64,000 nt of DNA, taken from assembly GCF_000002425.4 (NCBI RefSeq), contig NC_037266.1, positions 7,195,180 to 7,259,179 on the forward strand, written 5' to 3'. The position numbers were made by a program, and so were the translations under genes. The stretch is from Physcomitrium patens (Eukaryota; Streptophyta; Bryopsida; Funariales; Funariaceae). Of this stretch, positions 47,501 through 57,391 are shown piece after piece. The notes under the pieces are model-generated. The model did not search any database and was not told the origin of the DNA. It saw only the letters and a program-made list of their open reading frames with translations. Each line of letters opens with the position of its first letter. Positions within the stretch are counted from its first letter, which is position 1.

Positions 47501-47701
47501 CTGCGTGGCACGTACACACCTCCTTTCCATGTGGAAGTTTTCCGCAATGACCAGCATCGGTTGAAGATCGTCATGGACTCGGAGAATGAAGTCGACCTTA
47601 TGGTGCAATCTCGCCATATCCGGGACGTAATTGTGCTAGTTATTCGAGGGTTTTCACAACGGTTCAACAGCACGCCACTCAACCTGCTCTTAAAGATGTG
47701 A
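41588..47701 (+). CDS. AIR9: AIR9-like microtubule-associated protein (LRR plus A9 repeats)
   Basis: 2037 codons in one exon. Domain order: acidic N-terminus (1-90); a long basic, serine-rich disordered region (about 100-590) with degenerate RSST/SSTNTLR repeats near 212-251; leucine-rich repeats (about 600-775) with LDLSFNEF, LYLAGNQI and LSVAQNKI; then eleven A9 repeats of 95-100 residues (about 820-1905). The A9 repeats are recognised by a glycine pair with EG (as in GGKEG), a following Trp, a DVG motif and YTPVR.DG..G. A conserved C-terminal region has TYTPPFHVEVFRNDQHRLKIV (1973 onward). This is the layout of AIR9, which in Arabidopsis binds cortical microtubules and the preprophase band and returns to the cortical division site. 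The N-terminus is longer than in the roughly 1700-residue Arabidopsis protein. A second in-frame ATG at 41612 is an alternative start. No intron interrupts the coding region. Confidence 0.93.
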   Translation: MNQKVLAMEKVEAADPWRDVVYLSKFEDDDPVSNMTSENGHEGSSEVADGNECSQNLDEQGNDVDLVVDAEVESILSAAPELSDEADFALNDNGPLHEPDHENASIASRRTSIAAAPKKGNSASKLTEATLNSLRRSASVAARTQAPPSPKPFLRSSSSLAAARRAQSNADNSNAGTVSSNGVRKLGPPIISAPPVIRSRGMPREVPSSMSSVRSSTNTLRGSTNPVRSSTSSLSSRTNTLRSSTSSLNAAACSRTTAVRSSAGSGAINGLRKPSQTADPRRSSLTTLPASSTGASRRNSLSEVTALSRSVELPSVSDLKQWATSTPALKASGRRVNSSAASSSVVPASYLKRTSSSVSDQKFPSDSRKSLSKTSPSPAKSRSSLTNSTSSMPRSSSVPSSPSYRSPPVTENGVSNRIATRESTSSTVRRKLSPSPSLGARGTSSFAEPVGKPSPSSSSDRSLNTSSNTTKSSLSERRLSLSTPKQHPTEKSPSSQSRGVSKSSPSKKAVSSAKVGKPSPGSAASPAERPASSRLTPSPSASINGAASAKEKSVSPMPSKQSPSAVTADRGPSMLTRKKPLTPDTRDAKISALPPVEVKAVEDVRIDLRGQKVRTLDGNLVSLTPKMEFVYLRGNKLATLNGIEILRRVKVLDLSFNEFKGAGLEPLASCRALQQLYLAGNQIASLSDLPQLPNLEFLSVAQNKIKSLCMASQPRLQVLAASKNKISTFKDFPHLPALEHLRLEENPMLESFHVEAQSILLVGPSLKKFNDRDLSIQELEFARMYPPSTPLCIREGWELCDPEEAMESTLQFLISQWSPNLPPGYTVKKAWVDQPAEEDPCSCEFAFDKLEGAFEDSQLRLKYQWFVGDKTPANFTPIEGCVTDSYWPKQEDIGNCLKVECSMVLGETEYPPVFAISAPVAPGSKCPRVLEIEVDGDTVEGLILKGSAVVAWCGGTPGKSVSSWLRRGELTSPVAIMGAEEPDHRLTLDDVGHSLIYMYTPMTEDGVRGEPHYAATSIIQAAPPSVDAVQIIGEAVDGNVLHGRGHYFGGKEGASKLEWLRENLESGEFKLVSRGELDYTLTAEDVGRRMMFMYTPVNAEGKIGDPVTAISTTVLLAPPKVENLRIVGDLKEGSKVAVSAVFTGGVEGASKVQWFKSISFPLPADYSSLEPLCSAKVAKAFRIPLSAVGHHLVAKYTPVRLDGEAGESVYAISETVVEMLFPSLTFLNIVGEFVEGETLTAQYGYVGGHEGTSLYSWYWHDTENDPGSVIPEAEGRLQYRVTRQTVNKLVSFQCRPMRDDGIMGDWKRSYGSERIRAGSPKLLSLHIIGEPMEGYELQVGKEYWGGEEGICKVQWFLTRHDGTQREIKAAVHESYTVQSEDIEGLICVSCQPVRSDGVTGPITVSSSVGPVAPSPPTCTSLEVFGLPVEGGCLSFSAAYKGGEKGTCMYEWVRHNPDGSEVLLSTDEILDLTSEDVGSRIELVFTPVRKDGVVGNSRSSFTDVVVDGDPEGMELMIPQCFEDVEVVPRKSYFGGKEGPGEYKWYRAGQKPKDGQLPEDASLLSDKEVYTPKLDDVASYLCLHWIPVRADGKRGSPVVAHSNIPVAPALPVVRSVSVKEVSYGVFEGEGEYYGGREGDSVMSWYRQTTGGLRTLIADAHSKSYTVVDDDYTCSLVFGYTPVRNDGVAGELVLSEPSPLIYPEIPRIQKLVISGKPIEGEVLTALEVIPKGDIQQKSWEKFKRDIKYQWSRSWQPESTDHFEPLPAQRSCTYKVRLEDVGHCLRCEGIITDVFGRSAEPASIITPPVASGFPRVENLEIEGRGYHTSLYAVRGIYSGGKEGKSLLQWFRAMAGSPDLIPISGEVGRMYEANVDDVGYRLVAVYTPVRDDGVAGGPVSASTDPIIVDPEVSKEVKQKLELGVVKFEALRDRDRSPMKSQNQQGLGSLERRVLDVNKKRVKVVKPGSKTHFASNELRGTYTPPFHVEVFRNDQHRLKIVMDSENEVDLMVQSRHIRDVIVLVIRGFSQRFNSTPLNLLLKM

Positions 47702-50700
47702 TCACTCGACCAAGTGATTCTTAATGGGCTTTCTTTCTGAACAGCCAGCTTGTATACTTCCAGTTATACGACTACTTAGTTGTATATTCTTTTGCCCGTT
47801 GATAATTTCTCGGAGCTTGGGTAGCTTTCCGAGAAATGATTGATTTGCAGGCAGCCATGACCAACCACCAGCAAAATATGATGATGATCCTGGTTGGGTC
47901 GTAGTGATTGTCATCACTGAGTGATCGTAAGCTAAAAGTCTTGCATTTAGTATGGGTTGTTCCTAAAGTCAGGTCTCCTCTTATTTGTTAGTAATGATTC
48001 TCATCGCACTTCCAGGATGATTTGTTCACCTACGACTGCCTATCTATTTCTTATTGTAGATCCCACAAGAACCTGGTGTTGGTTTTGCCATAACTCCGAC
48101 TTCCTCAGCAAATCGCCACATGAAGCACATTTAGAGATGCGTTGGGATGGGTTCTACAGCTGGGTAAGGTTTGACGGGGGCAATGTTCATCATCTTGTAG
48201 CTCTTCCACCGAGATTCTAACTCGGCAGACAAAGGTTCAGTTGTGGAGCTTGGAGTTCATTCTCAAAGTCTTTGTTTGATCTTCGGAAGGAGCTCGGCAC
48301 AGGGTTTTCAAGACACATAGAAGTGTGTATAGAACCAGAGATACTCTCTTGCAGAGATCTTCCAGTTGTCTTTCGGTTATGACTGCTGCTTCGGACATGG
48401 CTTCTGGTACATCATGCTTGATCGTTGAGGACCATTTTTGAGTCATGTGAACTGCATCAAAGGACCAGCTTGGTCTTCTGTCTTGTATTAAAGTTTTTGC
48501 TCCTTTTCCCTTCTCAGCTTGTACTTGATGTTTGCTGTATATGAAGTGGACCCATATTCTTGTTTCAGTGTCTTTCGTATGCTTGTGATTGAGCTCAGGT
48601 TGTTAGGTTCACAGGTGTACACTTAGACTGGCTCTTAAACCAATCTCAACATGAAATGAAGCTGTATGCAAGAATGTCTGGGGTTCCGTTTTATTCTCGA
48701 ACAAACATGAATCGCAATTCGAGGTTGGTAATATTTAAATTAAAAAAATGATTAAAAAGTGCAATAAAAGGAAAATCTTTAAAATGTACGAACTTGGGGT
48801 TTTTTCTGGTGTAGGTTGATATTACAGTGATTTCACACTTGGTCAAGGTGCATTGATCTACAGAGTCTTGATGTTTGAATTTCCAAACAAGGTAATGAGA
48901 TCCTATGTTGGAAGTTAATTACTTACAGGACGACAGTTTTCTATTTTCTTTAGACAATTCAACAGAGTTCTTGGACACTTTCCACAACTTCCACTCGTTT
49001 TCCTGTCATTTACGTTTCCTTGTTTAAGTTCATTTGACTGTCTTCATTTTTTTTGTTTTTTTTGTTTTTTGGGGGTACGTGCCAAAGCTGACCCGAGTCA
49101 GTCAGCTGGCCAGTCAGCCCTTCTTGAAACCAGGATTCCTCATCCATTTTCACCAAGAGCATTCATCCACCTGTCCAAAATTCATCCCTCATTGCAGAAT
49201 ATCTTCATCCTGTCTACCGCCCAGTGGCTGCCACTTGTAAGCGTCTTGGAAAAGGGACCCACGTGATCTCCAGGCCAGAATCATGACAAGTGGCGCGATC
49301 TTACCTCGGTATGTCCACGTCAGCCAGGTGCCTCAGAGATGGGAGCCAATCCCAGTGACGCATTCAAGCTAATTGAATGCAGGTAAGCTGGCACGTGAGT
49401 TAGGTGAATGGTGGTTTTCCAGTTCAATGCTACACCAACAACTCTTTACGTTTTTTCAGGATTTATTTATTTATTTATTTGTTTTTCTCCTTTTCTTTCA
49501 GACTTGTTAGTTATTATGTTACAGAGAGGAATTGAAGTTTTAACCAATAAATTATGGTTGGTATGATTGTAAAGTAATTTACCACAAAGAGTATGTATGT
49601 TTTTTTGTCATATTTCAATAGGTTGGTCTTTAATTTAGGCTTTCAAAAACATCCTCGGAAGATGAATTATGGGCTACTAGGTTCAATGGCATGTAGTAGT
49701 TTAACTAAGGTTTAAGTTTTGATTAAAAAAAATTTATCTCAAATTTCAATGTAGTGTACAATTTCTCATTGCAAGTTTATACATGAATTTTAGAGGGTCT
49801 TATTTTATTTCTATTTGTTTATCAGATTGTGAAAGCTATGAAAAGTAGTGCAATTTATCTAGTAATTGTGACAAAAAATACTCATGTTTAAAGTCTTGAT
49901 ATTTCATGATAACATAATCTTTCAATTTAACATATTGAATTTATGAAGATATGACTTAATAACCTTGACTAGGAAAAAATTAAAATTAAAATAGTTCTTA
50001 ATGTCTTCTAATTTACTTATTCCCACGTTTTCATACATATCTTGGTATTTATATTTTGTGAGATTCTTTTAGTGATGTCATCTATATAATATAATCTTTA
50101 ACTTTCTAAGTATGAATTGATTTTGGTATATCAAACTATTGTTTAACTATGTTAATATCTTGTATAAAACTAAGAAAATCTTTATAAATATATTGTATAA
50201 CTATGTTAATATCTTGTATGGTTTTGAATTTAATGTTTCACTCTTGTAAATGTATAAAATAATTTTATTTTAACTAAATATAGTATTTTAAAAACATATT
50301 TTATTTATTTATAATTAAATTAAAAAAGTTTTAATATAATTTTTAAGAAATAATAATAAGAAGAAGAAATACTAAATAGATGTGTATTATCATTTAATTA
50401 TTTTAAATAGGATTTCCTAATAAAAATACTAAATTATTAGTTTAGATAGTTTGTAATGAAAAAAGTAATCATAGGTTTAAGATTTAAAATACTTATTAAA
50501 AAAAAATTGAATAGTTATCTTAGACAAATAATCTAAACATCTTAAGTTAAAATCATATTTTGAAAAACTTCAAGTTTTTTAATAAAATATGCTAATTAAA
50601 ATAACCATAATCTATTAGAAATAGGAAGTGATCATACCAAACCTTATTATTGATACATTGAAACTTTAACTCTTGTGCATTCCAGGTCATAAGATAAATT

Positions 50701-51154
50701 AAAATTCTTTACACCAATTTTAATAAATATGTTGTAATGTGTTTAAAAATAAGTACAAAGACATGCAAAGTTTTGAAGAGACCAAAAATATTCCCAAAAT
50801 ATAACAATTTTTCTTTGCATATATAATCATCATTTGTTAGCTAAGAGATTGTTTTCTTTGACTTTTCAACAAATTTAAGACCATTCAAATGTTTTTGTTT
50901 TTCATATTTGTGTTCTGAAGTTAGGCATTGATATTATTTTGGACTTAGAAATATTTCTTGTTCTAAGTCTATTACTGATTCTCTATTCTAAATACTAAAA
51001 ACTATATTTAAGAAAAAGAAAAAGAAAATCTATTTTTCTTAGAATTTGCCAAAAACATGTGTATTTACAAGGTCAAGTTAAGATTAATAAATACTATATT
51101 TGGCTTGTTTTTAATTTAAAATTCTAACACTTCTACAATATTTTTAATTGTGAG

Positions 51155-51189
<35 letters not shown>

Positions 51190-51890
51190 ATACACACACC
51201 ATTAGTTTATAATAAACTTCTTTAAGAAAATATTGTGAAAAGATTCTAACTGTGAATTGTTTTATTGAGTTTTATACTATTTTTTTACTTTTTTTATTTT
51301 TATTTTTTAGGTTCTATATGCATAGTAGAGGTTAGTAGTCTTGGTGTAGTATAAAAACACACAGTCAAGTGTTAAAGTAGTTTTTTTTTTTTTTTTTTTT
51401 TTTTTCCCTCTTTCAAATATCACTTGTCTTAGATTTTTATAAATTGATACAGGTACTAAGTTTACAAAAAAATAAATCAATAAGAATCCTTGTCTCGTAT
51501 GTTTATTTTTACCATAGTATCCAAGTTCTTTATCTTTTTTCTAAGAGAATGTTCTCAGAATTATTTAACATTCTAAAAACTCAAAGAATCTTTTGTCAAA
51601 ACTTTTAGAAAACTATGATAACCTATGAAAAACTTCAAGAATATTATAAATTGTACTTGAAAATTTTCAAAAGATAACAGAAGACTCCAAAAGATTCTAA
51701 CGACTAACGATTATAATTAATAAACATTCCAAAAGTGATTTAAGCTTGCAATTTATTGCATACACTTGATACATTAATGAAAACTTATTTCAATTATAAT
51801 TTAATTGAAATGAAAGTAGATTAATATCTCAATTTGATTGAAACGACAAGGTCCAAATCAGATGCTGTAATTCCCAAAGTTGCAGTTGCA
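47702..51890. other. AIR9 3' flank and AT-rich spacer
   Basis: About the first kilobase should be AIR9 3' untranslated region. The rest is spacer with no supported gene. It is strongly AT-rich from 49.45 kb onward, with a (TA)n tract near 51157-51180 and a 25-base T run at 51381-51405. Confidence 0.45.
51381..51405. repeat. Poly(T) run of 25 bases
   Basis: Uninterrupted T run in AT-rich spacer. Confidence 0.85.
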
Positions 51891-51898
51891 TATATAAA
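51891..51898 (+). promoter_or_regulatory. Candidate TATA box of the UDP-arabinose 4-epimerase gene
   Basis: TATATAAA lies where AT-rich spacer changes to a pyrimidine-rich, GC-richer stretch. Transcription would start near 51925, giving a leader region of about 1.3 kb before the ATG at 53214, probably with an intron. The assignment is positional inference. Confidence 0.35.
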
Positions 51899-52009
51899 GA
51901 ACTTTCTAAGCATTCCCAAAACAAAAAATTGTACACCAAAATAATCTCTCCCACTCCTCCACCCATCCACTCATCTACGAACGACATTCATCCATCACAC
52001 TCTCATCCA

Positions 52010-52105
52010 CCCATCAAACAGCCCCACCCGTTCGTTCATCCATGTGTCTGTCCATCCGCCCGTCCGCCCGTTCGTCCGCTCGTTCGTCCAGTCCAGTCCA
52101 CAGAC
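52010..52105 (+). repeat. Tetranucleotide-like CCGT/TCGT pyrimidine-rich repeat
   Basis: A run of imperfect four-base units (YCCG, TTCG, TCCA) lies in the presumed epimerase leader. It reads as (cccg)(tccg)(cccg)(ttcg)(tccg)(ctcg)(ttcg)(tcca), flanked by further CATC/CACC units. Confidence 0.6.
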
Positions 52106-53213
52106 AGGTCGCTGGAAGACGAGCCCCCGAAATTCGTGACGTAGCCTCCGCGACTTACGTACTGACTTGCCCACTTTTGCTTACTCGTTTGCTTGCATGT
52201 TTGCCCTGCAACGAAGCGATTTCGAATGCACTGCTTGCTGATTCCGTATTGAATCGGTGGTGACGCGCTCGTGTGGGGGAGAAATCGATATCGGGGAGTG
52301 CACGAGGAGGGGATCCTGAGGAAGGGGGGGCGCCACTTGGCCTTTGTGCGCTGCTCGTGACAGTGTTGTTGTGCCCTCAGGGATTTTGTTGCGGGTACCA
52401 CCTGCAAGACAGCCCACGGAACTATCCGACGTGAGTGCGACGTGCTCCACTTGAGAGCTACAGCACCTTATTACGAATAACTAGTGTTGTGTTTGCCTTG
52501 GCCCAATAAGAGCCCTCCCGCGACTTGCTATTTTTAGCTCGCGTATCAGTTTCTCGTCGCTTTGACGTCGCGTTTCTCGGAGACAGTGGTTGTTGTGGCT
52601 GGTCTTTTGGAGCTGTGGCTGCATTGGGATGCATTCGTTGTTCGCTCGGTTTTTTTGTGTCTTCTTTATTTGGGTTGGAGAGATCGCAGTGTGGGAGTTG
52701 TTCGTTCCAGGCGGATGCAGAAGCTTGTCTATGAGAGGTGGTTGATAAGAGGAGGTCGACGTTGGAGCAAGGCAAGGACTGAGAGTGACGCTGTTCTCTC
52801 GGTTCTACGTTGTTGTTGACATTTCGCTCCCCGTTGCTTTAGCGGCGCGAAGCTTCGTCTACATGTAATTTTCCCTTTTCAAAATTTCATTTTTTTATTT
52901 TTTATTTTTTATTTATTTTTATTAATACTTCACTTTCAAAGTGGGGCTCACTTGGGACTTGAGGGGAAGATGCCGGATGAGCAAGGGAGAAAAGATATTT
53001 GAAGGGGAAAAGTCGCGTCTGGCCCTCAAAACGAGCGTCATATTTAATTTCTTTTCCTTTTCAACGTCGCCACCGATGTTGACTGGTGACTCTATGCATT
53101 CTACAATAGTTTGATTTCGGCTGTCTTAGTGCATCTTTGACATAGTTTTGAACGGCTCACAAAAAAGAAAAAAGAAAAGGATTCAGAGAGCTGAGCTTGT
53201 GGAGTGAGCATCA

Positions 53214-56100
53214 ATGGGTAGCCTGGGATTGGCTCTGCCTGTTGGTCCCACTTCGCCTGTTTTCCGACGCCGAAGCCCAAGACCATACCGGATGAATAAT
53301 TTTGGAGGTATTTTCTTGTCCTACATTTTCTTCCTCCGAACTTGCACGAGTTCGTTGTCAACATGCGCGGCAAGCACCACCTTTGAGTCTCTGGGACGAA
53401 TACACTGAATCGAGGTTCACAAGAACAGTATTCTTCGTTTGTCTGTTGTTTTACGGAGCAATTTTTCTTCAGGTTGGCAGAGGACTGCAGTATCTTTTGC
53501 AAATTCTGTTAGCTTTCTTGTTTAGTTGTTTCATTTTTTCTGTGATGCCAGAAGTACAATGTGATTTGGGATTTCCCATTTCAATGTTATGTTTCTGGAA
53601 GCAGTGTCAGTGGTAGCGAATTTCCGATCGTCTCTACTGAAAGTTTTGCGGACGCTGTAAACAGTGTGATAGGAATAGTCACGTGCGTGCATGGTAACGA
53701 AAGTGTTTCTTTTGTCGTGATTTTGCATCTCAAATTTTCCCTTTGGAGTGACCCAATAAGGCGCATGCCCTCTTACACTCATCAATTTAGACACTGAGCC
53801 TCATTCTTGCTGGTCTAGACCTTTCGACAACTTGTGGCACGTTAATCCCCTGAAACAAAAATCGAGTCTCCGCGAGCTGCACACGGCTTTTGGACACCCT
53901 TGATTGCTCCAATATGAAGGAGTACTAAAAATCACAGTACAAAAAACTATTAATTAGTACTTCACTTCTTACGTGAGCTTCCTCCGAGGGATTTCCACTA
54001 CTCTTGGAGGAGATATTCAAGTGGATACTAAACTTTTGTGGGGGGTCTTTGGGCAGGTGTTGATTGGGCAAGTATGCAGCCTCGGTTGTTCTTTGTTAGC
54101 AAGGTGCTTCTGGTAGTGTTGCTGACTGCCATTTGCATGCGTGCCTTACGCCAGTCTCCTTCTTTCACTGGTCTGAGCAAGGTGATAATCCCAAGTTCTG
54201 CTACACCTTTTGCATGCCAATAACCTATTCACATGAACGATTCTATTTTGTATGCAATCCTGGAGTGCTAGTTTAACTGAATTCTTTAGTTACGCTTCTC
54301 ATTTCTTCCATCTACTGGTAAGCTATTGCTTGCATTGAAGGCGTATTTGATGAATTTCCAGTGACTAAAGATTTTGGCTTGCATGTGCACTGGACAATTT
54401 TTTGTAGTTTGCGACGCATGAGAGAGGAGTGACTCATGTGCTGGTGACAGGAGGGGCCGGATTCATTGGTTCGCATGCCGCATTGCGCCTGCTGGAAGAT
54501 GGACACCGTGTGACTATTGTTGTATGCCACTCAACTCTCTTCAATCAGCGATTATCAACCAGAGATGCTGTAGAAGAGATGAACGGGAAATATTGCATTA
54601 AATAATGGTATTGAGGTGCAGGAGTGCTCCCCATTCACACGACTGATCTAATGTGTACGGGGCATACAGGATAATCTGTCCCGTGGTAACATGGGAGCGG
54701 TGGAGCAATTGCAAGCCTTGTTTCCAGAACCGGGCAGGTTGCAGTTCATTTACTGCGATCTCGGTGACAGCAAACGCGTCAACGAGATTTTTAAGGAGAA
54801 TGCCATAGATGCTGTGATGCATTTTGCGGCCATTGCATATGTGAGCGAAAGCATGGTCGATCCTTTGCGGTATTACCACAACATCACATTCAACACGTTG
54901 ACAGTCTTGGAGGCCATGAAGACATATGGTGTGAAGAAGCTCATCTACTCAAGCACTTGTGCAACATATGGTGAGCCTGAAATGATGCCCATCACCGAAA
55001 CCACCCCTCAGGTATTTACGTTGAACTGCAGTTTGTAATTGCTTGTTTCTAGCTATGTTTCTAGTATATAAATATATACACACGCACACACACCCACTCC
55101 TACATCTTTTCACTATGAAACTTATAGTCCAGATCAGAGTTAGCCTTATTGTGTGATTGTCCTCCTGGTTTTCCTTCAACAGGTGCCGATCAACCCCTAC
55201 GGGAAGGCGAAGAAAATGTCGGAAGATCTCATCCAGGACTTCGCAAAAAATTCTGACTTTTCTGTGATGATCCTGAGATATTTCAATGTCATTGGTTCAG
55301 ATCCAAAGGGCAGGCTTGGCGAAGCTCCACGACCCGAGCTCCGAAAGCATGCTCGCATTTCGGGAGCATGTTTTGACGCTGCGATGGGGATTATCCCTGG
55401 AATACAGGTTTGTACCTTGCGAATTTGTAAAGAATTCATAAGCGGTTTAGTGAAATCATTTGCTTGCAGTGATGAATTGCGTTTGTTTTCTTACAAAAAT
55501 ATGTCATTTACAAACATTTTTTTCAAACTTCTTTTTTGCGTAATCGATAGAGGTGTGAGGAATATTCTGAGCCGTAAGTCTGCTTGCTCTTTAGGTAAGG
55601 GGAAGTGACTACAATACGACAGACGGCACCTGCATTCGTGATTATATTCATGTTACTGACCTGGTGGATGCCCACGTCAAGGCTCTAGAGAAAGCGAAGA
55701 GGGCTGAGGTTTCTGTCTACAACGTCGGCACTGGCAAAGGTACAATCCTCGCTCACATTTTCTGTTCTGGACTGTGTTTAGTTTGTATCATCTTCAAGTG
55801 AAGAATTCCAGAGAGTATTTTTTGAATCAAGAAGGAAACGTTTTGTGCATACCCCTATGAATGGCAGGGAGTTCTGTGAAAGAATTCGTGGAGGCTTGCA
55901 AATTTGCAACAGGTGTGAACGTTACTGTTACGATCCTCGATCGACGACCAGGCGACTATGCCGAAGTTTACAGCGACCCATCCAAGATTCGACGCGAACT
56001 GAACTGGGTTGCTCAACATCTTGACTTGGAAAGTAGTCTATCCGATGCATGGAGATGGCGCAAACAGCATCCGAATGGCTACTCCGTGGCAATGATTTAA
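53214..56100 (+). CDS. MUR4: UDP-arabinose 4-epimerase, Golgi type II membrane protein
   Basis: Model join(53214..53307, 54057..54181, 54408..54521, 54670..55011, 55183..55407, 55595..55739, 55868..56100), 425 residues (MUR4 has 419). It interconverts UDP-xylose and UDP-arabinopyranose in the Golgi, supplying arabinose for wall polysaccharides. A short basic cytosolic part is followed by a membrane anchor at about 42-59. The NAD-binding GGAGFIG is at 88-94. NLSRGN and [17 protein letters not shown] follow, then the catalytic SST at 205-207 and YGKAK (Tyr231, Lys235). Further family blocks are [30 protein letters not shown] and [14 protein letters not shown]. All introns are GT-AG with matching phase, and the family alignment has no gap at any junction. 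Plain UDP-glucose 4-epimerases lack the anchor and the FPEPGRLQF block. The gene symbol is by family. Confidence 0.93.
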
Positions 56101-57391
56101 AGCATTTGTCTTATTTATTTATTTTTTTCCATCACTACAGGAATGTGGAGGGTGACGTCTCAGGTTTAGGTCGGGATTCAACTTTACATGGGCGCCCGTG
56201 CATACAGAAGGCTCACAGTCTGCAGCAAGATTGCGGTAGTAGACTAAAAGCCCTTAGCGTAGATAGATAACATAAATTTCATTCTTTCAACTTACTCTTC
56301 TGCTGAATAAAGTCTCGGTATTCAAGACTTGACTTTCGTATGTGACTTTAGCAACTTAACACTATATTAGATCTTCACAAATTAAAGAAGAGACTTTTTT
56401 CAGCGGATGGATAGATGGGTTGATTTCGCCCACGACCTCCACTAATCTTAAAACACCCAAAAGCTTGAAAGACAGACAATATTAGTCAGTTGAATTATGG
56501 CTTTTATTTCTACATGATTTTAGCTTGAATGTCAACCGTTGAACATCCCAATGATACGTGTACCGAAGTGGCGAGAAACCACGCCATTCTTCACGAAATC
56601 GTCCACTTCCTACACGAATCCATTCAGCTGCGTCTCCTTCCTTCCTTCCCTCCTCTGGAACGGAGTTTCAGTCCTACATTACAGCCTTTGACGTAGCAGC
56701 TGTTTTCCAGTCTCTTTTGTTCTTACGTCATTCGCATGAGCCTGCCAATCTGTCTCATGCGCCCCCGTAACCGTCTCTGCCAATTTTGTGGGCGAACATA
56801 GTGTGTGAAGTATTAGGAAGGAAGTAAAGTAATTACTTACGGATGAGAAACAGAGAATCATTGCTGGTGGGTTGGACGTCGCGAGCTTTCAGTTAGGATT
56901 ATTCCTCGCGGTGAATGCATTGGAGTGTCAGCACGGAGATGAACCTTGGGTGTCCGGAGATGCTGCATGTGTGTGGTTTCATGTCATTGCGGCACATCTC
57001 GGGATATGGGGTGAGTCACAAAGTGAAGTGTCGATGGTAAATTGGGACAAGCGGCAAGAGTCGGTTGTTACTACGTTATTTGAACTGAGCGATGGTGAGC
57101 GGGAGTATGACGGTCAAGAAATGCCAGTGAGATAGGGCGAGGGAGCGAGAGAGGGGCTGGATCAACGCATGGAAAGAGTATCGTAAAAGAATAGGAACAA
57201 TAGGGATCGAGAACGAAGGAAGACAGAAGGTGCGATGATGTGCGTGTGCGTTAGGGCGTCTCTTCGAATCCATGCATGAACGCATTTCACGTCACTCTGT
57301 CACGACGTCCTCTGACTTGACTGGGTTTCAACAATTTTGTAAACATGTAAGACGACCTGCTGCATCCCTCTAATCGTCGTGTGTTTATACT
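56101..57391. other. Epimerase 3' flank and fructokinase upstream region
   Basis: The first few hundred bases should be the epimerase 3' untranslated region. The stretch 56.5-57.39 kb has balanced composition and open frames up to 87 codons on both strands without a recognised domain. It probably contains the fructokinase promoter and leader. Confidence 0.35.

Noticed and set aside
54038..54056. Start of the epimerase at 54038
   Set aside because: The codon is GTG and lies in the intron before a clear TTGGGCAG acceptor. The exon at 53214-53307 joins in phase and matches the family N-terminus.
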